This document shows, one piece after another, positions 11,841-23,621 of a stretch of DNA of 64,000 nt. The notes below the pieces were generated by a model, which ran no database searches, was not told the origin of the DNA, and saw only the letters and a list, made by a program, of their open reading frames with translations. This stretch comes from Azolla caroliniana (lineage: Eukaryota; Polypodiophyta), in contig JBHGNT010000001.1 in the NCBI GenBank assembly GCA_043228905.1, positions 30,194,001 to 30,258,000 on the forward strand. The letters are read 5' to 3'. Positions within the stretch are counted from its first letter, which is position 1. Each line of letters begins with the position of its first letter. A program made the translations under genes and the position numbers.

Positions 11841-13244
11841 TCTATATCCTTAACCTTATCCATTGCCCATTTGCCTATTGGCCTTACTTAGTGTGACAAG
11901 CAAAAAGCAAGCTATAGGGACTTGTGTTCAATTTGAAAGGTCATCCTCGATTGATTTCTCTCACTTGTCCATATTGTTACTTTTTCTTAATGCTTTTAAG
12001 AGAAAATATCTTTAAAAGCTCCCATGATATCATAATTTTTGTCAATGAAGAAACAAATACTTGGGTGGGTGGCTTCATTATTAGCATTGCCTCGAGGCAA
12101 CGGTCTTGTTTTTAGCGCTTTTGTTATCAAAAGTGATTTGTAAAACCTTATCCGTATCGTGCACCATCTTTAAGGTATAATAATACCAATAATTCTATTA
12201 GTATATTGTAAGGCAGTGCACTACATTGTCTTCTCCTCTCAGGAGTGATTCATAAATCCAGATGTATTTTCGGGGCCATCCATGACCTTGAACTATAAGT
12301 ATTATTATTATTTATTTATTATAACGAACCTATGAACCTCAAGTCAATATACTCCATCATGTTCACATAAAATGCACAAGAAATTAGACCGATTTTGTCA
12401 AGATGCATGAATGTCAACATGTAATGTTTTCAATACATCGCGCTTTAGTAGGGTAAATGTCTTCGCCACTCAAAATATGTTTGTTGTATTCAATCTTTGG
12501 AAACATGGGGCCGAATAGGAAAAGACAAAATGCTCACTCGTTTTCCTTTTGAAGTTGAGACCACTCTATCTTTGACTTCCATGCCCTCTCATCCCAATCC
12601 AGGAATTCAAAGTCATGTTGCTGATTTTAATGTAAAGGAAAAGGCAGGTTTGCTTGATGATGAATGCTGTACACAACTATGAGGTAGAATAAATATGCTT
12701 TTAAAAACATGGTAATGTTTCCACTACATATCATGTTTTCATTATCTAAACACATAGGTTCTCATAGGGCATTCATTAAGGATTTTAAGCATTCCAAACC
12801 TCCTTTTTTTCAGGCAGGTTATTTTTTATTCCACATATATTTGTAGTCTTCTTTCATTATTATTATTAAATAGAAATGTACAAAAGCAAATGGCGCTCAT
12901 TATAATATAAATAATGCAGGTCAAATTCTAAAGCCACAATCTAAAACATATATATTCAGCATAACTCTATGCCATGCAGTAATACCATGAAATAGCCTAA
13001 TTTGTTTAATCTCTCTAATAACCAACCATACTTAAAAGCGATTGCCTATTTAAGATCGATCATCGATATCTTATCGGTGTTTATTATTATTTGGATCGGT
13101 GTTAATTGCTACACAACATATTGGAGATTGTCTACTTAAAACCCATCTAATAGCATAATTAGAGATAATCAAGTTCTAGATTGGATATCATTAGGATTAA
13201 TTAAATCAACAATAAAAGAAGACTTAGTATAACATATATGATAT
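11841..13244. other. Intergenic, GRDP promoter side
   Basis: AT-rich DNA upstream of the rightward GRDP gene. Two short plus-strand frames (11924-12115 and 12497-12682) have no recognisable content. I see no clear promoter element beyond general AT richness. Confidence 0.5.
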
Positions 13245-16200
13245 ATGGAGAAGGAGAAGGAGGAGAATTGGGGGCGTGCTCAGTCGATCTGCTTCAGCAT
13301 TGATTTGGTGGCATCGGCGCAACGGCTGCGGTCCTTTTTGGCCGCCGTTGACCGCCACCCATGCCTCTATGTCCCCCACGGCCCCGCGCTGTCCGCCGCC
13401 ATACGAAGGTAAGGAATTGCTCTGACTTTATTCATAGGCAAAAAAACAAAGACAAAAACAAAGGCAAAAACAAATGAGTACATTCTGGTTTGATACCACA
13501 TATACAACCCACACCCACAACCCAATTGTAATACATACATACATACATACAGATACGAGGAATGCTGGCTCCCTCTCCTTGCTTCATCCCCCGACGGGTT
13601 CACACCTTTGGCCGAATCCCTTGGCCGACAACCGCTCCCGCTTCGCCCGCCTCTCGACTGCGAGTGGGTTTGGCTTTGCCATCGCCTCAACCCGGTAAAA
13701 ACTTCCCACAAATTACTTCCAACCCCACTCATTTCTTTAGGGTTTTGGTTTGGTTTTTTTTATTTTAATTCTTCTAGTTTCCAGGAAACATGGTATAGTG
13801 ACTGACATTAGGGAGAAAGCTGTGTTGAAGAAAGGGTTCTGTTGTGACTCTAGAGCACGCATGCCTGGAGAAAACCCGCAAAAAACAAGACTAGAAAGAA
13901 AGACTGGCATTGCCTTGTCTTTGACCTTACCCAAACCTGCCATGGGTTTTTTGTACATAAAAACTTATTTACGCCATCTAGAAGAACCTTCCAATCCACT
14001 GATCCAGTAAAGATTTGTGCCTGTTGTTGAATTTGGAAGCTCAGGTGGGGGGGGGAGTGAAAGTGGTTTTCCGCAAATTGAGAATGACATGATTATTGAG
14101 ACATATGTTACATCTCTTTTTTGCTATGCTCAAAACACATCAAATTTTTCATCAGACTTTGGCTAGTTATGTGACCACAAAAGTGCTCCATGTACAAGTG
14201 TAACTGGACATAACTCTTGAGTCATGTATGTATATTAATTTAGGATAGGATCATGATTCCAACAAACAATGATATATTCTAGGTTGTATGTATATAAATA
14301 GTTCTCTAGATCAAATCTTTTTTTCTTTATCTTTCTCCTGAACTGAAGGAGTTCCTGTTTTCTCTTTTCCTTAGATCGAATATGCAAGAAATTGTAACCT
14401 TCACTATGGGCGCCTCTTGGGTCCCCCACCTGACCTTGACTCTCTTGAGGCTACACAGAGCACTCAGAGATTTTGGGAGAAGAGGTTTCCACATGAGCCA
14501 TACACCCTTGATCTCACCATGTTTGCTGATGGGCGCATCCCTCCTGCTACTAACATACATGAGTCGAAGTTCAGTTACGATCTCCATGCGGCGGTTGCTA
14601 GACAAAGCACTTTCTTCTACCAGGTATGATTACTGTACTATGTTTTAAATTGCTTGTGCATAGTGACAATTCGTTCCCATCCGTTGATCTCCACCTTTGG
14701 ATTGATTTGAGCAGGTCTCTGAAACACATATGGGAGATGAAAGTTTCTTGAGGGCCGCAGAGCAACGCTACAAGGGTTTTTTGGAGTTGTTCAGAATGAC
14801 CAACTCCAAGTTCTTTCTCGTTCCAACTTATGACATTGACTTGATATGGCATGCTCACCAGCTCAATCCCATAGCTTACGACAAAGACATTACACAGATT
14901 CTCGGAAGAGTTTTAGGGCATGATGATTCTGATTCCGACCGAACTCCTGGCCATAAGCTACAAGAAGGGTTTGATCAAACTTGTAAATTGTGGCTTGAAA
15001 CATATGGTAGCATATATGAGCGAGCTGGTGCCATGTACCGAGGCAAGCCTCCAAGTACTATCCCTAGGTCAATGTCACTACAACGTATGCTTCCTGAAGT
15101 TTTGGGAACCCCACTAGATTTTACGCCGATTGCACACCGGGAAACAATGCAAGTACGTATGTTTACTTCTTAATTCCTTTCCTTGCTTTGTGATTTCCGT
15201 GAAAGTAACATGCTTTCCATTCCTTTCTCCCTGTTATGAGCATATGTACTGACTCTTTGATGCACAGGTGTTTCTGGCAGTTATTGCAGCTCGGAATGTT
15301 CCGACCAACCTAAAGGGTAAGCTGGCCGTCAGGTTGCGGATGCAGCGTAAATCCAGCTCCTTTAAAATGGATACTCCAGCTGTTCCATTGTCATCAGAAG
15401 TAACATGGAACCAAAAATGGGAATTTGGAGTTGAAATATCAACAGAAGGCTTTACATTGGAGTTGCAATTTCGGCGTTCAAAAAAATTCACAGAGATATT
15501 CCGATCTAGGGATTCTCGTACCATGGTTCTAGGGGAATTGCATCTTTCATGGAAAAAGGTGCTTGAATCCCCATCCCTTGCCTACAATGGTTGGGTCACT
15601 TTAGAGAGCAGCAATTATCAGAAGCCAGAACCATCCCTGTTTATATCTGTATCTTTAACTCCTCCACAGCTGGCACCACAGTTGTTGCGTACCATCAAGG
15701 CTTTACCCACAGACAACACAGGCACAATGCAAAATTTGGTTGATAAACATTCTGGACGCTGGTTATCTAGGACTGTACTAGACCATGCTAATAGGGAAGT
15801 CTTCATCATCCGTGTCAGGTATTTCATATAAATCAATTGCTAAATATTTATACATTTGACTAGGCATTGCGTATTAGGATTGTGCAATGCTACGTGTAGA
15901 GAAAACTTCCAAATGCAACTACCTTTCCATCACATCATGAACATTCAGCTATAATCTATATCTCTGACTAGGTACACTAGTAGCACAATCTCTGGTTACA
16001 AACGAATAACTGAAAGTGAAAAGTGCATTAACATTCATCAAGGTGGCTGGCAGTACAAAGACAGTACTGGTAAAGGGATTGCTCCAGGTATAGCAAGTAC
16101 TTCAAGTCATTTTCTAATTAATAAAAAAAACCTCTAAATTATTTTCCTTGTCTTAATAAAGGTAGTCTAGAATAGAAATAAAAGATAATTGAATACTTAT

Positions 16201-19200
16201 AACTATGATATGAACTAATTGCTCCATGATTCGTCATTTCATTAAAATACACATAAAAAGTACTTTACAGATAATGTATGTACTAATGTTCGTTCATCTT
16301 TCCATGACATTGTGTTAGTCATTGTTTGGATTAGCATAATATAAAATATAGCATATCAAGAATTTCTCAAAAATAGCAAGTTTATGATTGACCTAACTAA
16401 AAAGAGAGAATCTTCTATTGACAAAAGTTTAACTTGGCAATGCTGTTGGAGTTTTGATACAGGTAATATAAATCCCCTATTTTTTTAATAAGAAAAAGAA
16501 GAAAAGTATGTGAATATGCTTTGCGAGCTTCTAATTGAAACACCCAATCCTGTACCAACTAATTGTAAATATGATTTATAGACACGCCTAGAGAGTGGTA
16601 TTCTGCCCACAAAGAACCAATCCAACCATGGCTCCTCAAAATTAATGAAACAGGAGCAACCAAGGCATGCAGACCTTTCAACTTCTTTTGAAAGGACTGC
16701 TAGTGTCAGGGTATATGATATCAATCTTGAGCTGTCCAGAATGTCATTAACCTTCAGTTAGAAGGTAGTTCAATTTCTTTAACTTTAAATGAAAGAATCA
16801 TTACCATCTCATACATGAGAAAATGCTCAGAGCACTCAAATCTTTTATCAAAGGGGATGCTAATTAGCATGTTGTAAGACGCATGGTGACTGGGCAATCA
16901 ATGTCATTACAGGCCCTAAAAATATGCATTACCTGGCTACTCTCGACAACTTGCACCAAGACCAGAGATGGTAGTTCTTCCATAAGAGATGTCAGAATGG
17001 GCAATAAAATTTTCCATCATTACTGTCCAATGTAGTACATAACTTGATTTGCAAGAGAAAAGAAGCGTCCAGTCGCCATATTCCTAGGGATCATCTGTTT
17101 TGTTAAACCAGATTACACCACAAGGAAATGCTGGGAACTGTGCAATAAAGTGTATGTTTTCACAAATTCAGATGGTGGTCCTACCAGCTCTCATGGATGG
17201 AAGGATGCGGTCTCCTTCAACTCCTTCACTGTTGCGCACTAAAATGAGAGCGAGAGAGAGGTTCAGCAAAAGGAAGAATTTTCCAGAAGTGGAAATTTTA
17301 GGTTCCACAAGATTAAAAGGAGAAATGGGAAATTTGGAAACAAAGGTTCAGAAGCAGAAAGGATACATTTTGCAGAAGTAGGGCATCCAGAATTCTGAAC
17401 ACAAACCTATGAAAATGTATTATGTGGTGGAATGCAGTGCAACCATTCATATATTGGCTCTGCATATTAGTCTTACGATAATAGTAGCTGGTCAAGATAC
17501 GTTAGGTCCTGTTTGTGTGTTATGCAGTCCTCATCAAATAAGGCCATTAGGAAGGATTTCCAAATGTAGAAGGATCTGGGTATACGTGGTATGTTCATGA
17601 AACATTGCTGAAGAGAATGAAATGTAGAGATCAAAGTCAAGATGTGAAAGCCTCGTAAGGTGTTCGTCAACCATCTTTGCTAACAATGGCATGTATTAAA
17701 TTTTATGCAGATGAGAGATAATAACCTTGCTCCCATAAACCGTTGGTCATGCATAAAGGGCCTGAGACTTGATTAATGCATTTGGGTACCTGTACAATGT
17801 GCTGGTGAAAGAAATGTACACTGTTAGCGAGGGTTTATTAGTGTGATCACCGTTTGCATCATGCGCAATTTTTTATGATGTGTCTCAAGCTATATTTGTA
17901 GGGCTTTTAAGTGATGGTAACTCGGTATAAAATGACACCATGTGAAAGGAATCTATGGCATAAATAATGCTAGTCTCCATCATTAATAATCAACTCCATT
18001 TTGTGTATTTTCAAGCAGAAACTCTCTCCTCTTCCCCCATAATTCATCACAATTTGTTCTCTTTTATGCTTTTACACTCATTTCTTAAGCGTCACACATC
18101 CGTATGTTGTATTTGCAGCCAATGTAGTGGCAACTGCTCATCAAGTTGTGACCGGCCAAGAAACAAAAAAAGCACTATCTATGCAAAGATGTTGGTGTTT
18201 CTTTGGAAATACCAGCCGTCTTATTGTGACCAGGCCAAGAGACACACGTGGCCAGATTTTCAGTCCTCTTCTTGAGCTCGATGGAAGTCTCCGAAATCAG
18301 GTTTGTTCTACATGCCACCCTTAATGAGAAAGAAACACGATGTTTTAAATGTAAACTCTAAATGCCACATTTGCAGAAATACCTCATAGTATTGCTCTTT
18401 TTTGGATGATACAGATAAGTGTACAATGTGGTAGGAAACTAGAGTACGAGGTGAATGGAGCAAGTGAAAAAGACGAAAGGGGTTTTGTGACTCTCATACG
18501 TTATGACACCATTGATGCACCTTTTGGACGAGCAACAGCACTCTTCAATTGGAGAACTGGTGCTATGGAGGTTTGGTTTATATCATTGTCCCTAAATTAG
18601 AATGTTGTATACTTCTTTTTGTAACTTGCAGATGTCCAAGGTGAACATTATTGGTGTATGTATGCTCTAGGTCTCACCAAACGAAAGCGTAATCCTTGTC
18701 TTACTATTGTCAACAATCATTTCCATGTCTGTATTTGACATGGAGGGTTTGGATGTGAGATTCAAGTCGAACCCTGCTTTTCCAAGCCCATCAACGCAAT
18801 CATCTGATGAATGGGGTGAGTAAAAATCTGCCATCTGTATTCAAAACATTTATCACAAGCCTATGTTCCCATCTGTCATATTTTTAGCTAATTTTCCCAT
18901 CATTTTCACTTGTCATCTGTGTGACAAGATTGAGGCTGCTTTTTGAAAACAGGTCATCTTGTTTTGATGAAGTATTGAGATTTGTTTTTCACTTGTAGGC
19001 TCTGTTGTCTTGAGAGGAAATATTGCATACAAATCCATGATACCATATTATACTTGGTGGGACATTTCACCACTACTGTGGGTCTACTTGTTTTATGACA
19101 ATGGCAATGTTGTAGTAGGAGGAGCATGTGGTGGTGGTGCTTGTGGAACTGCTTGTGGCAGTGCCGATGTTGGTGGTGGTGGTGCTTGTGGTGGGGGTTG

Positions 19201-19261
19201 TGGTGGTGGTGGTGGTGGTTGTGGTGGGGGTGGGGGTTGTGGTGGAGGTTGTGGGGGCTGA
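13245..19261 (+). CDS. GRDP: Glycine-rich domain-containing protein (GRDP, DUF1399), 801 aa
   Basis: Ten exons: 13245-13408, 13553-13694, 14375-14623, 14715-15152, 15268-15818, 15972-16087, 18119-18300, 18415-18570, 18671-18815 and 18999-19261. The sum is 2406 nt with consistent phases, ending in TGA. The start MEKEKEENWGRAQSICFSID matches the family's usual N-terminus. The DUF1399 region shows its two signature copies, DCEWVWLCHRLNP (residues 90-102) and YDIDLIWHAHQLNP (224-237). A C2-like beta region follows (about 332-515). The last exon ends in a Gly/Cys tail (about residues 755-801) built from GGGC-type units. Known of the family: GRDP proteins are linked to abiotic stress, ABA and auxin responses; the biochemical role is unclear. 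Intron 6 is 2.0 kb. The coding end is the founder of the adjacent 163-bp tandem array. Confidence 0.94.
14047..14055. repeat. Short G homopolymer in GRDP intron 2
   Basis: A run of about nine G residues within the intron between exons 2 and 3. It is listed because similar G or C runs recur in early introns and leaders of other genes in the window. Confidence 0.8.
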
Positions 19262-20019
19262 TTGCCTAGTTTGAATGACTCAAAAATGTAATGTATATGT
19301 TTCATAGAGGACTTGTTTTTCTTGTACTATCCATTGACACTAATAAATAACAAGTATGTTGATTGGTGGTGGTGGTTGTGATGGGGGTGAGGGTGAGGGT
19401 TGTGGTGGAGGTTGTAGGGGCTGATTGCCTAGATTGAATGACTCAAAAATGTAATGTATATGTTTCATAGAGGACTTGTTTTTCTTGTACTATCCATTGA
19501 CACTAATAAATAACAAGTATGTTGATTGGTGGTGGTGGTTGTGATGGGGGTGAGGGTGAGGGTTGTGGTGGAGGTTGTAGGGGCTGATTGCCTAGTTTGA
19601 ATGACTCAAAAATGTAATGTATATGTTTCATAGAGGACTTGTTTTTCTTGTACTATCCATTGACACTAATAAATAACAAGTATGTTGATTGGTGGTGGTG
19701 GTTGTGATGGGGGTGAGGGTGAGGGTTGTGGTGGAGGTTGTAGGGGCTGATTGCCTAGATTGAATGACTCAAAAATGTAATGTATATGTTTCATAGAGGA
19801 CTTGTTTTTCTTGTACTATCCATTGACACTAATAAATAACAAGTATGTTGATTGGTGGTGGTGGTTGTGATGGGGGTGAGGGTGAGGGTTGTGGTGGAGG
19901 TTGTAGGGGCTGATTGCCTAGTTTGAATGACTCAAAAATGTAATGTATATGTTTCATAGAGGACTTGTTTTTCTTGTACTATCCATTGACACTAATAAAT
20001 AACAAGTATGTTGATTGTA
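19200..20019 (+). repeat. 163-bp minisatellite made of the GRDP last-exon end plus 3'UTR
   Basis: The marker ATTGCCTAG occurs at 19261, 19424, 19587, 19750 and 19913, an exact 163-bp period giving five copies. Each unit holds a Gly-codon stretch (GGTGGTGGTGGTTGTGATGG and onward), TGTAGGGGCTGA, then about 100 bp of 3'UTR including ATGTATATGTTTCATAGAGG and the possible poly(A) signal AATAAATAACAAG. The first copy is the genuine end of the GRDP gene and differs in the Gly-rich part. The others are nearly identical to each other. Copies 1, 3 and 5 carry AGTTTGAATG, while 2 and 4 carry AGATTGAATG. Confidence 0.96.
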
Positions 20020-21039
20020 TATCTACATATCTGCTTTTGGGCACGCGTTTGTTTGCGAAATGCATGTCACATGTGCACGGACATGCATTGGGCCTTTATC
20101 CGTAGGTGGTGATCAAGGAGCAATGAAAATGGTTCGTAAAGGTTATTTTTGGCCAAAGTCTTATCTCTACTAGAGGAGAGCACAAAAGCCTAAGGATGAG
20201 CTCATTTTGAAATCAAAATTGGGTTGACGAGAAGTAGATTTGCATGAAGTTTACTGAAGGAATGGGCAAATTTGAATTGTAGCAAACAAATAGACAATAG
20301 AGAGGGCATATTATTGTTATGCATAGCTAGTTATCACATCAATCGCACACATTCAAGGTCTCTTCTTTGACTCCAAGGAAGGTGCACATTTTGCATATAA
20401 AAATCATAATTTTCTTAAAGACTGCTGTTTAGTTGATCATGTGGTTGTATGTAGTTGTTTGACTTGGCGTTTAGTTGTGTTGGTGTTGTATTGATATAGG
20501 CTCGTAATAGATCACTAGTACAACATATAATAGTTGTTCGAATGATATCCTTGTGCTTCCTCATATTTCCACATATCAAAGCCAGTGGTGGAGTCGTATC
20601 TTACCATGAATTAGTTCTCAAATCTTTGTATCTCTCTATTGCAATGGACCATCTTCAATGGTATTTGAGTTTCCTTTCCCAAAAACATTTGAAGCAAATT
20701 TTGATTTCACAATACACTCCTAATTACAATGTTCATTACAAAATATGGAATGAAAGTAAAACATTCTCATTACAAAACTCATTGTCAACAATGTCTACTA
20801 GTTGTTTATTTCCAATTTCAACAGTTGAATTTGCAAGCACAATTTCTGCTCTAGACTCATGACTCATGAGAGAAAATTGATGTGGATAAGATGGAGTAAT
20901 AACACTTTGATGCAAAACAACTTGATTCTTGTCAGAGATTGGTGAATAGTGTTCCTTATAGACATGGAGACCATAAGATGGTGGAGTCGCAATTTATAAC
21001 AAACTTTGAATTCTTTTCGAGTTTCCAAAGGAATCTTGT

Positions 21040-21172
21040 TATAATATCATGCTACCATAGTAGTTGTTATGCCACAACAGCTACAATGTCATGCTAGGAT
21101 GATAGTCATAACCTCATGCTAGAGCAATAGAGATGATGTCATGCTAGGTTGATAGGTATGATGCCATAATGT
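21040..21172. repeat. Degenerate tandem repeat around TCATGCTAGGATGATAG
   Basis: The motif ATCATGCTA or TCATGCTAG recurs at about 21046, 21089, 21113 and 21138, each followed by a variant of GATGATAGTTATGAT. Spacing is irregular (24-43 bp), so this is an old, diverged minisatellite. Confidence 0.6.
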
Positions 21173-21779
21173 GATATAGATGGAGCCAATTATCACAATG
21201 TTTGCGTAATTTTCTACTTCTCAAAAGGAACACATTACAATACAATACCATGCAAGGATGCCAACAAATGAGCATTCCACCCAGGAAGAAAGGTTTCATT
21301 TCTTCCCAATGACACAAAAAATATGCATACCTAAGGATACTATCTATCACGAAGAATGTAAGCATCTTAGTGTATTCTCATAACGAGCTGTTGTTGCCTA
21401 ATATTGTGCATCACAATGTGTATATAACAAGACCCTTCAAAATCTTGTGCATTTGTGATTCCAATGAATCTGATTTCCTCTATTATTTTCTTTAAGATGT
21501 TGCATGTGAGTTTTCTTAGTGGACTCCCCTTAGTCTAATTGTCTGATTTTCCCGAAGAACCTAGTTAATTTGATTTGAGGTTCACAAGAAATGCACGCCT
21601 CAGCGTAAAACCATTACACTGGCCTACATGTATACACATCCACCTACACATACATGCATTAAGCTTCTTATTTACGGAGTTTGGCAAAAGCTAAGCAAGT
21701 ACGTTCTTCACAAAAAACACATGCTTCACAAGTCGTTAAGTAAAACCAGTACATGGCTAGTGATACCAAACGGCTGTTG

Positions 21780-22590
21780 GCACATACACAAAATCATATA
21801 AAAATGTATCCACAAAATCAAATGTATATATAAAAATGTATGCACAAAATCAAATACCTACCAAATGTATTTACAGACAATTACTTGGGTGGCATACCCT
21901 AGCTCACTAGTAAAGTAAAATCAACAAAAATGTATACTTGGAGAGCAACATTAATGCCATATCTTAGAACATTATGTAAAACCACTCGCAAGTGCACAAT
22001 GGGCCACCAAATGAAGCACATATCCTAAGCTATGAAGTGTAACTATCAACCATTCTACATATCCTAGCCCAACATATTGACTTCTGCAAAAAGCAAAATA
22101 ATAAGGGCAACATTTGTGGCATAACCCACGTCAAGAAGTAACACAACTAACCAAAATTAGAATGGCGTACCCTAGTCAATGCAGTAAACCCACTAGCTAG
22201 ATGTATATATAGATAGAAACATTAATGGCATATCATAGGCCTCTTATAGGCCATGAATGAACCACAATCAAACGTATATATGGAGAGTAACATTGATCAA
22301 TACACCAGGTCCTGATGCAAAACTACAAGCAAGATTGTTTAAATGTAGTACCATACTAATGCCATACCCTGTCTTGAAGTAAAACAAATATAAAATCATG
22401 TATATATGGAGTGCAACATTGAGGAAGTACCATAGGCCATGTTCTAAAACCACAATCCAATGTATATACGGATAGCAACTTTGATCACATACCCTACGCA
22501 TTTAATACAAGCAACTAACCAAATGTATATATGAAGAGCAACATTGATAGCATACCCTAAAGTCATGAAGCAAAACAACTATCAAAATGC
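21780..22590. repeat. Diverged minisatellite, unit roughly 65-85 bp, in the 3' flank of the RRM gene
   Basis: A recurring core of AAATGTATATATGGAGAGCA then ACATTGATGGCATACCCTAG and a spacer like AGTAAAACCACAATC appears many times. Examples lie near 21930, 22200, 22275, 22400, 22460 and 22525. The copies are strongly diverged. The array ends about 35-60 bp from the RRM stop codon, so part of it may lie in that gene's 3'UTR. Confidence 0.75.
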
Positions 22591-22625
22591 GACTGCATTG
22601 AGGGAATTCCGTAAAGACAAAGTCA

Positions 22626-23516
22626 TCATTGAGAAGCCGAAGCAGCAGGCTTTTGAGATGCCTCATTGACCCGCAAGGGGCGACCATCAAGAGGCGATCC
22701 ATTCAGAGCTTCGACGGCCTTCTTCATCTCTTCTTCATTCGACATAGTTACGAAGCCAAAACCTCTTGATCTCCCCGTCTCCCGGTCAGTCATAACCTTC
22801 GCATCATAGACCGTACCATGAGCTGCGAACAGGTTTTGCAACTTGGCATCATCAACAGACCAGGAGAGATTCCCCACAAATATCTTTGCATTTGATCTTG
22901 AAGAATCATCCCGGAACCATTTCGCATTCTTGGCCAGCCACTCCGGAGGGAATGGGTCACGTTCAACAAAGTCCATTCGCACATAGCGCCCTTGGAATTT
23001 GGCAGCATCCCTTCGGGCGTATACCGTCACCGCCTGCATTTTGCTTCCAAATTCGACAAATGCTCCGACCCCTTGAGAATTCCACTCCGGATCATCTGTG
23101 TACTCGAAATTCATCACTTTAACTGGTTCTTCTTGCTCTTCACATGTCACAAACCATTCTATCAAGTCATTCTTTAGCTTCTCTCTGTCTTCCGTGGGTG
23201 GTAAGTTGAATAGCTTCAGTTTGCTTCCTTTAGGTATGCCCATCACGTGCGGTATCTTGTAGAAATCTGGGTCTAAGGCCACTGTGCAGAGAGGTTTTGC
23301 TATGGATATGGAAAGCTTGGTAGACGAAACAGAAGAGACAGGCCGGAGCCGAGAAGAAGGGAGAGTATATGAGGCAATCCATCGCATTGAAGAAAAATAA
23401 GAGGATGAAGAAGAAGCTGAATTACAGAGAGCCGAGTTCTTGAGCAAGGAGATGAAAAGGGCGGCCGGGGTGGATCCTGCTAGTCTGTTTTTCCTGCACA
23501 GGGTAGCCATCGCCAT
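22626..23516 (-). CDS. Organelle-type RNA-binding protein with C-terminal RRM, 296 aa
   Basis: Intronless. The frame is open from an ATG at 23621, but the ATG at 23516 (MAMATLCRKNRLAGSTP) is preferred. It gives a Ser/Ala/Arg-rich, acid-poor N-terminus typical of a plastid or mitochondrial transit peptide, whereas the extra 35 residues upstream do not. A canonical RRM lies at residues 211-285, with RNP2 IFVGNLSW and RNP1 RGFGFVTM. A weaker RRM-like fold precedes it (about 99-185: KLKLFNLPP, GVGAFVEFGS, GRYVRMDFVE). Known of such proteins: two-RRM chloroplast ribonucleoproteins and organelle editing cofactors that bind, stabilise or edit organellar transcripts. I cannot assign a named orthologue. 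The stop lies at 22626 next to a degenerate minisatellite. Confidence 0.88.
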   Translation of the reverse strand: MAMATLCRKNRLAGSTPAALFISLLKNSALCNSASSSSSYFSSMRWIASYTLPSSRLRPVSSVSSTKLSISIAKPLCTVALDPDFYKIPHVMGIPKGSKLKLFNLPPTEDREKLKNDLIEWFVTCEEQEEPVKVMNFEYTDDPEWNSQGVGAFVEFGSKMQAVTVYARRDAAKFQGRYVRMDFVERDPFPPEWLAKNAKWFRDDSSRSNAKIFVGNLSWSVDDAKLQNLFAAHGTVYDAKVMTDRETGRSRGFGFVTMSNEEEMKKAVEALNGSPLDGRPLRVNEASQKPAASASQ

Positions 23517-23621
23517 AGCCAAAAACCCTAGGAAACCCCTCTCCAAGAAGAATTGGGAATGGAGTGACAAAATAAGGGGAAGGTGGGTTCCTCTAGTAAG
23601 TCTTCTTTTTTGGTTATTCAT

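Larger units (their letters stand above)
20020..22625. other. Intergenic between convergent GRDP and RRM genes
   Basis: Non-coding, AT-rich. Apart from the two degenerate repeat fields listed separately (21040-21172 and 21780-22590) I see nothing supportable. A 106-codon plus-strand frame at 20542-20862 lacks any recognisable domain. Confidence 0.5.

Noticed and set aside
19093-19305. Minus-strand frame rich in proline (QPPPQPPPPP)
   Set aside because: It is the antisense of the GRDP Gly/Cys tail; GGT/GGG codons read backwards give poly-Pro. No independent support.
19261-20019. Regular direct repeats, possible CRISPR-like array
   Set aside because: Units are contiguous with no unique spacers, in a plant gene's 3' end. 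It is a minisatellite.
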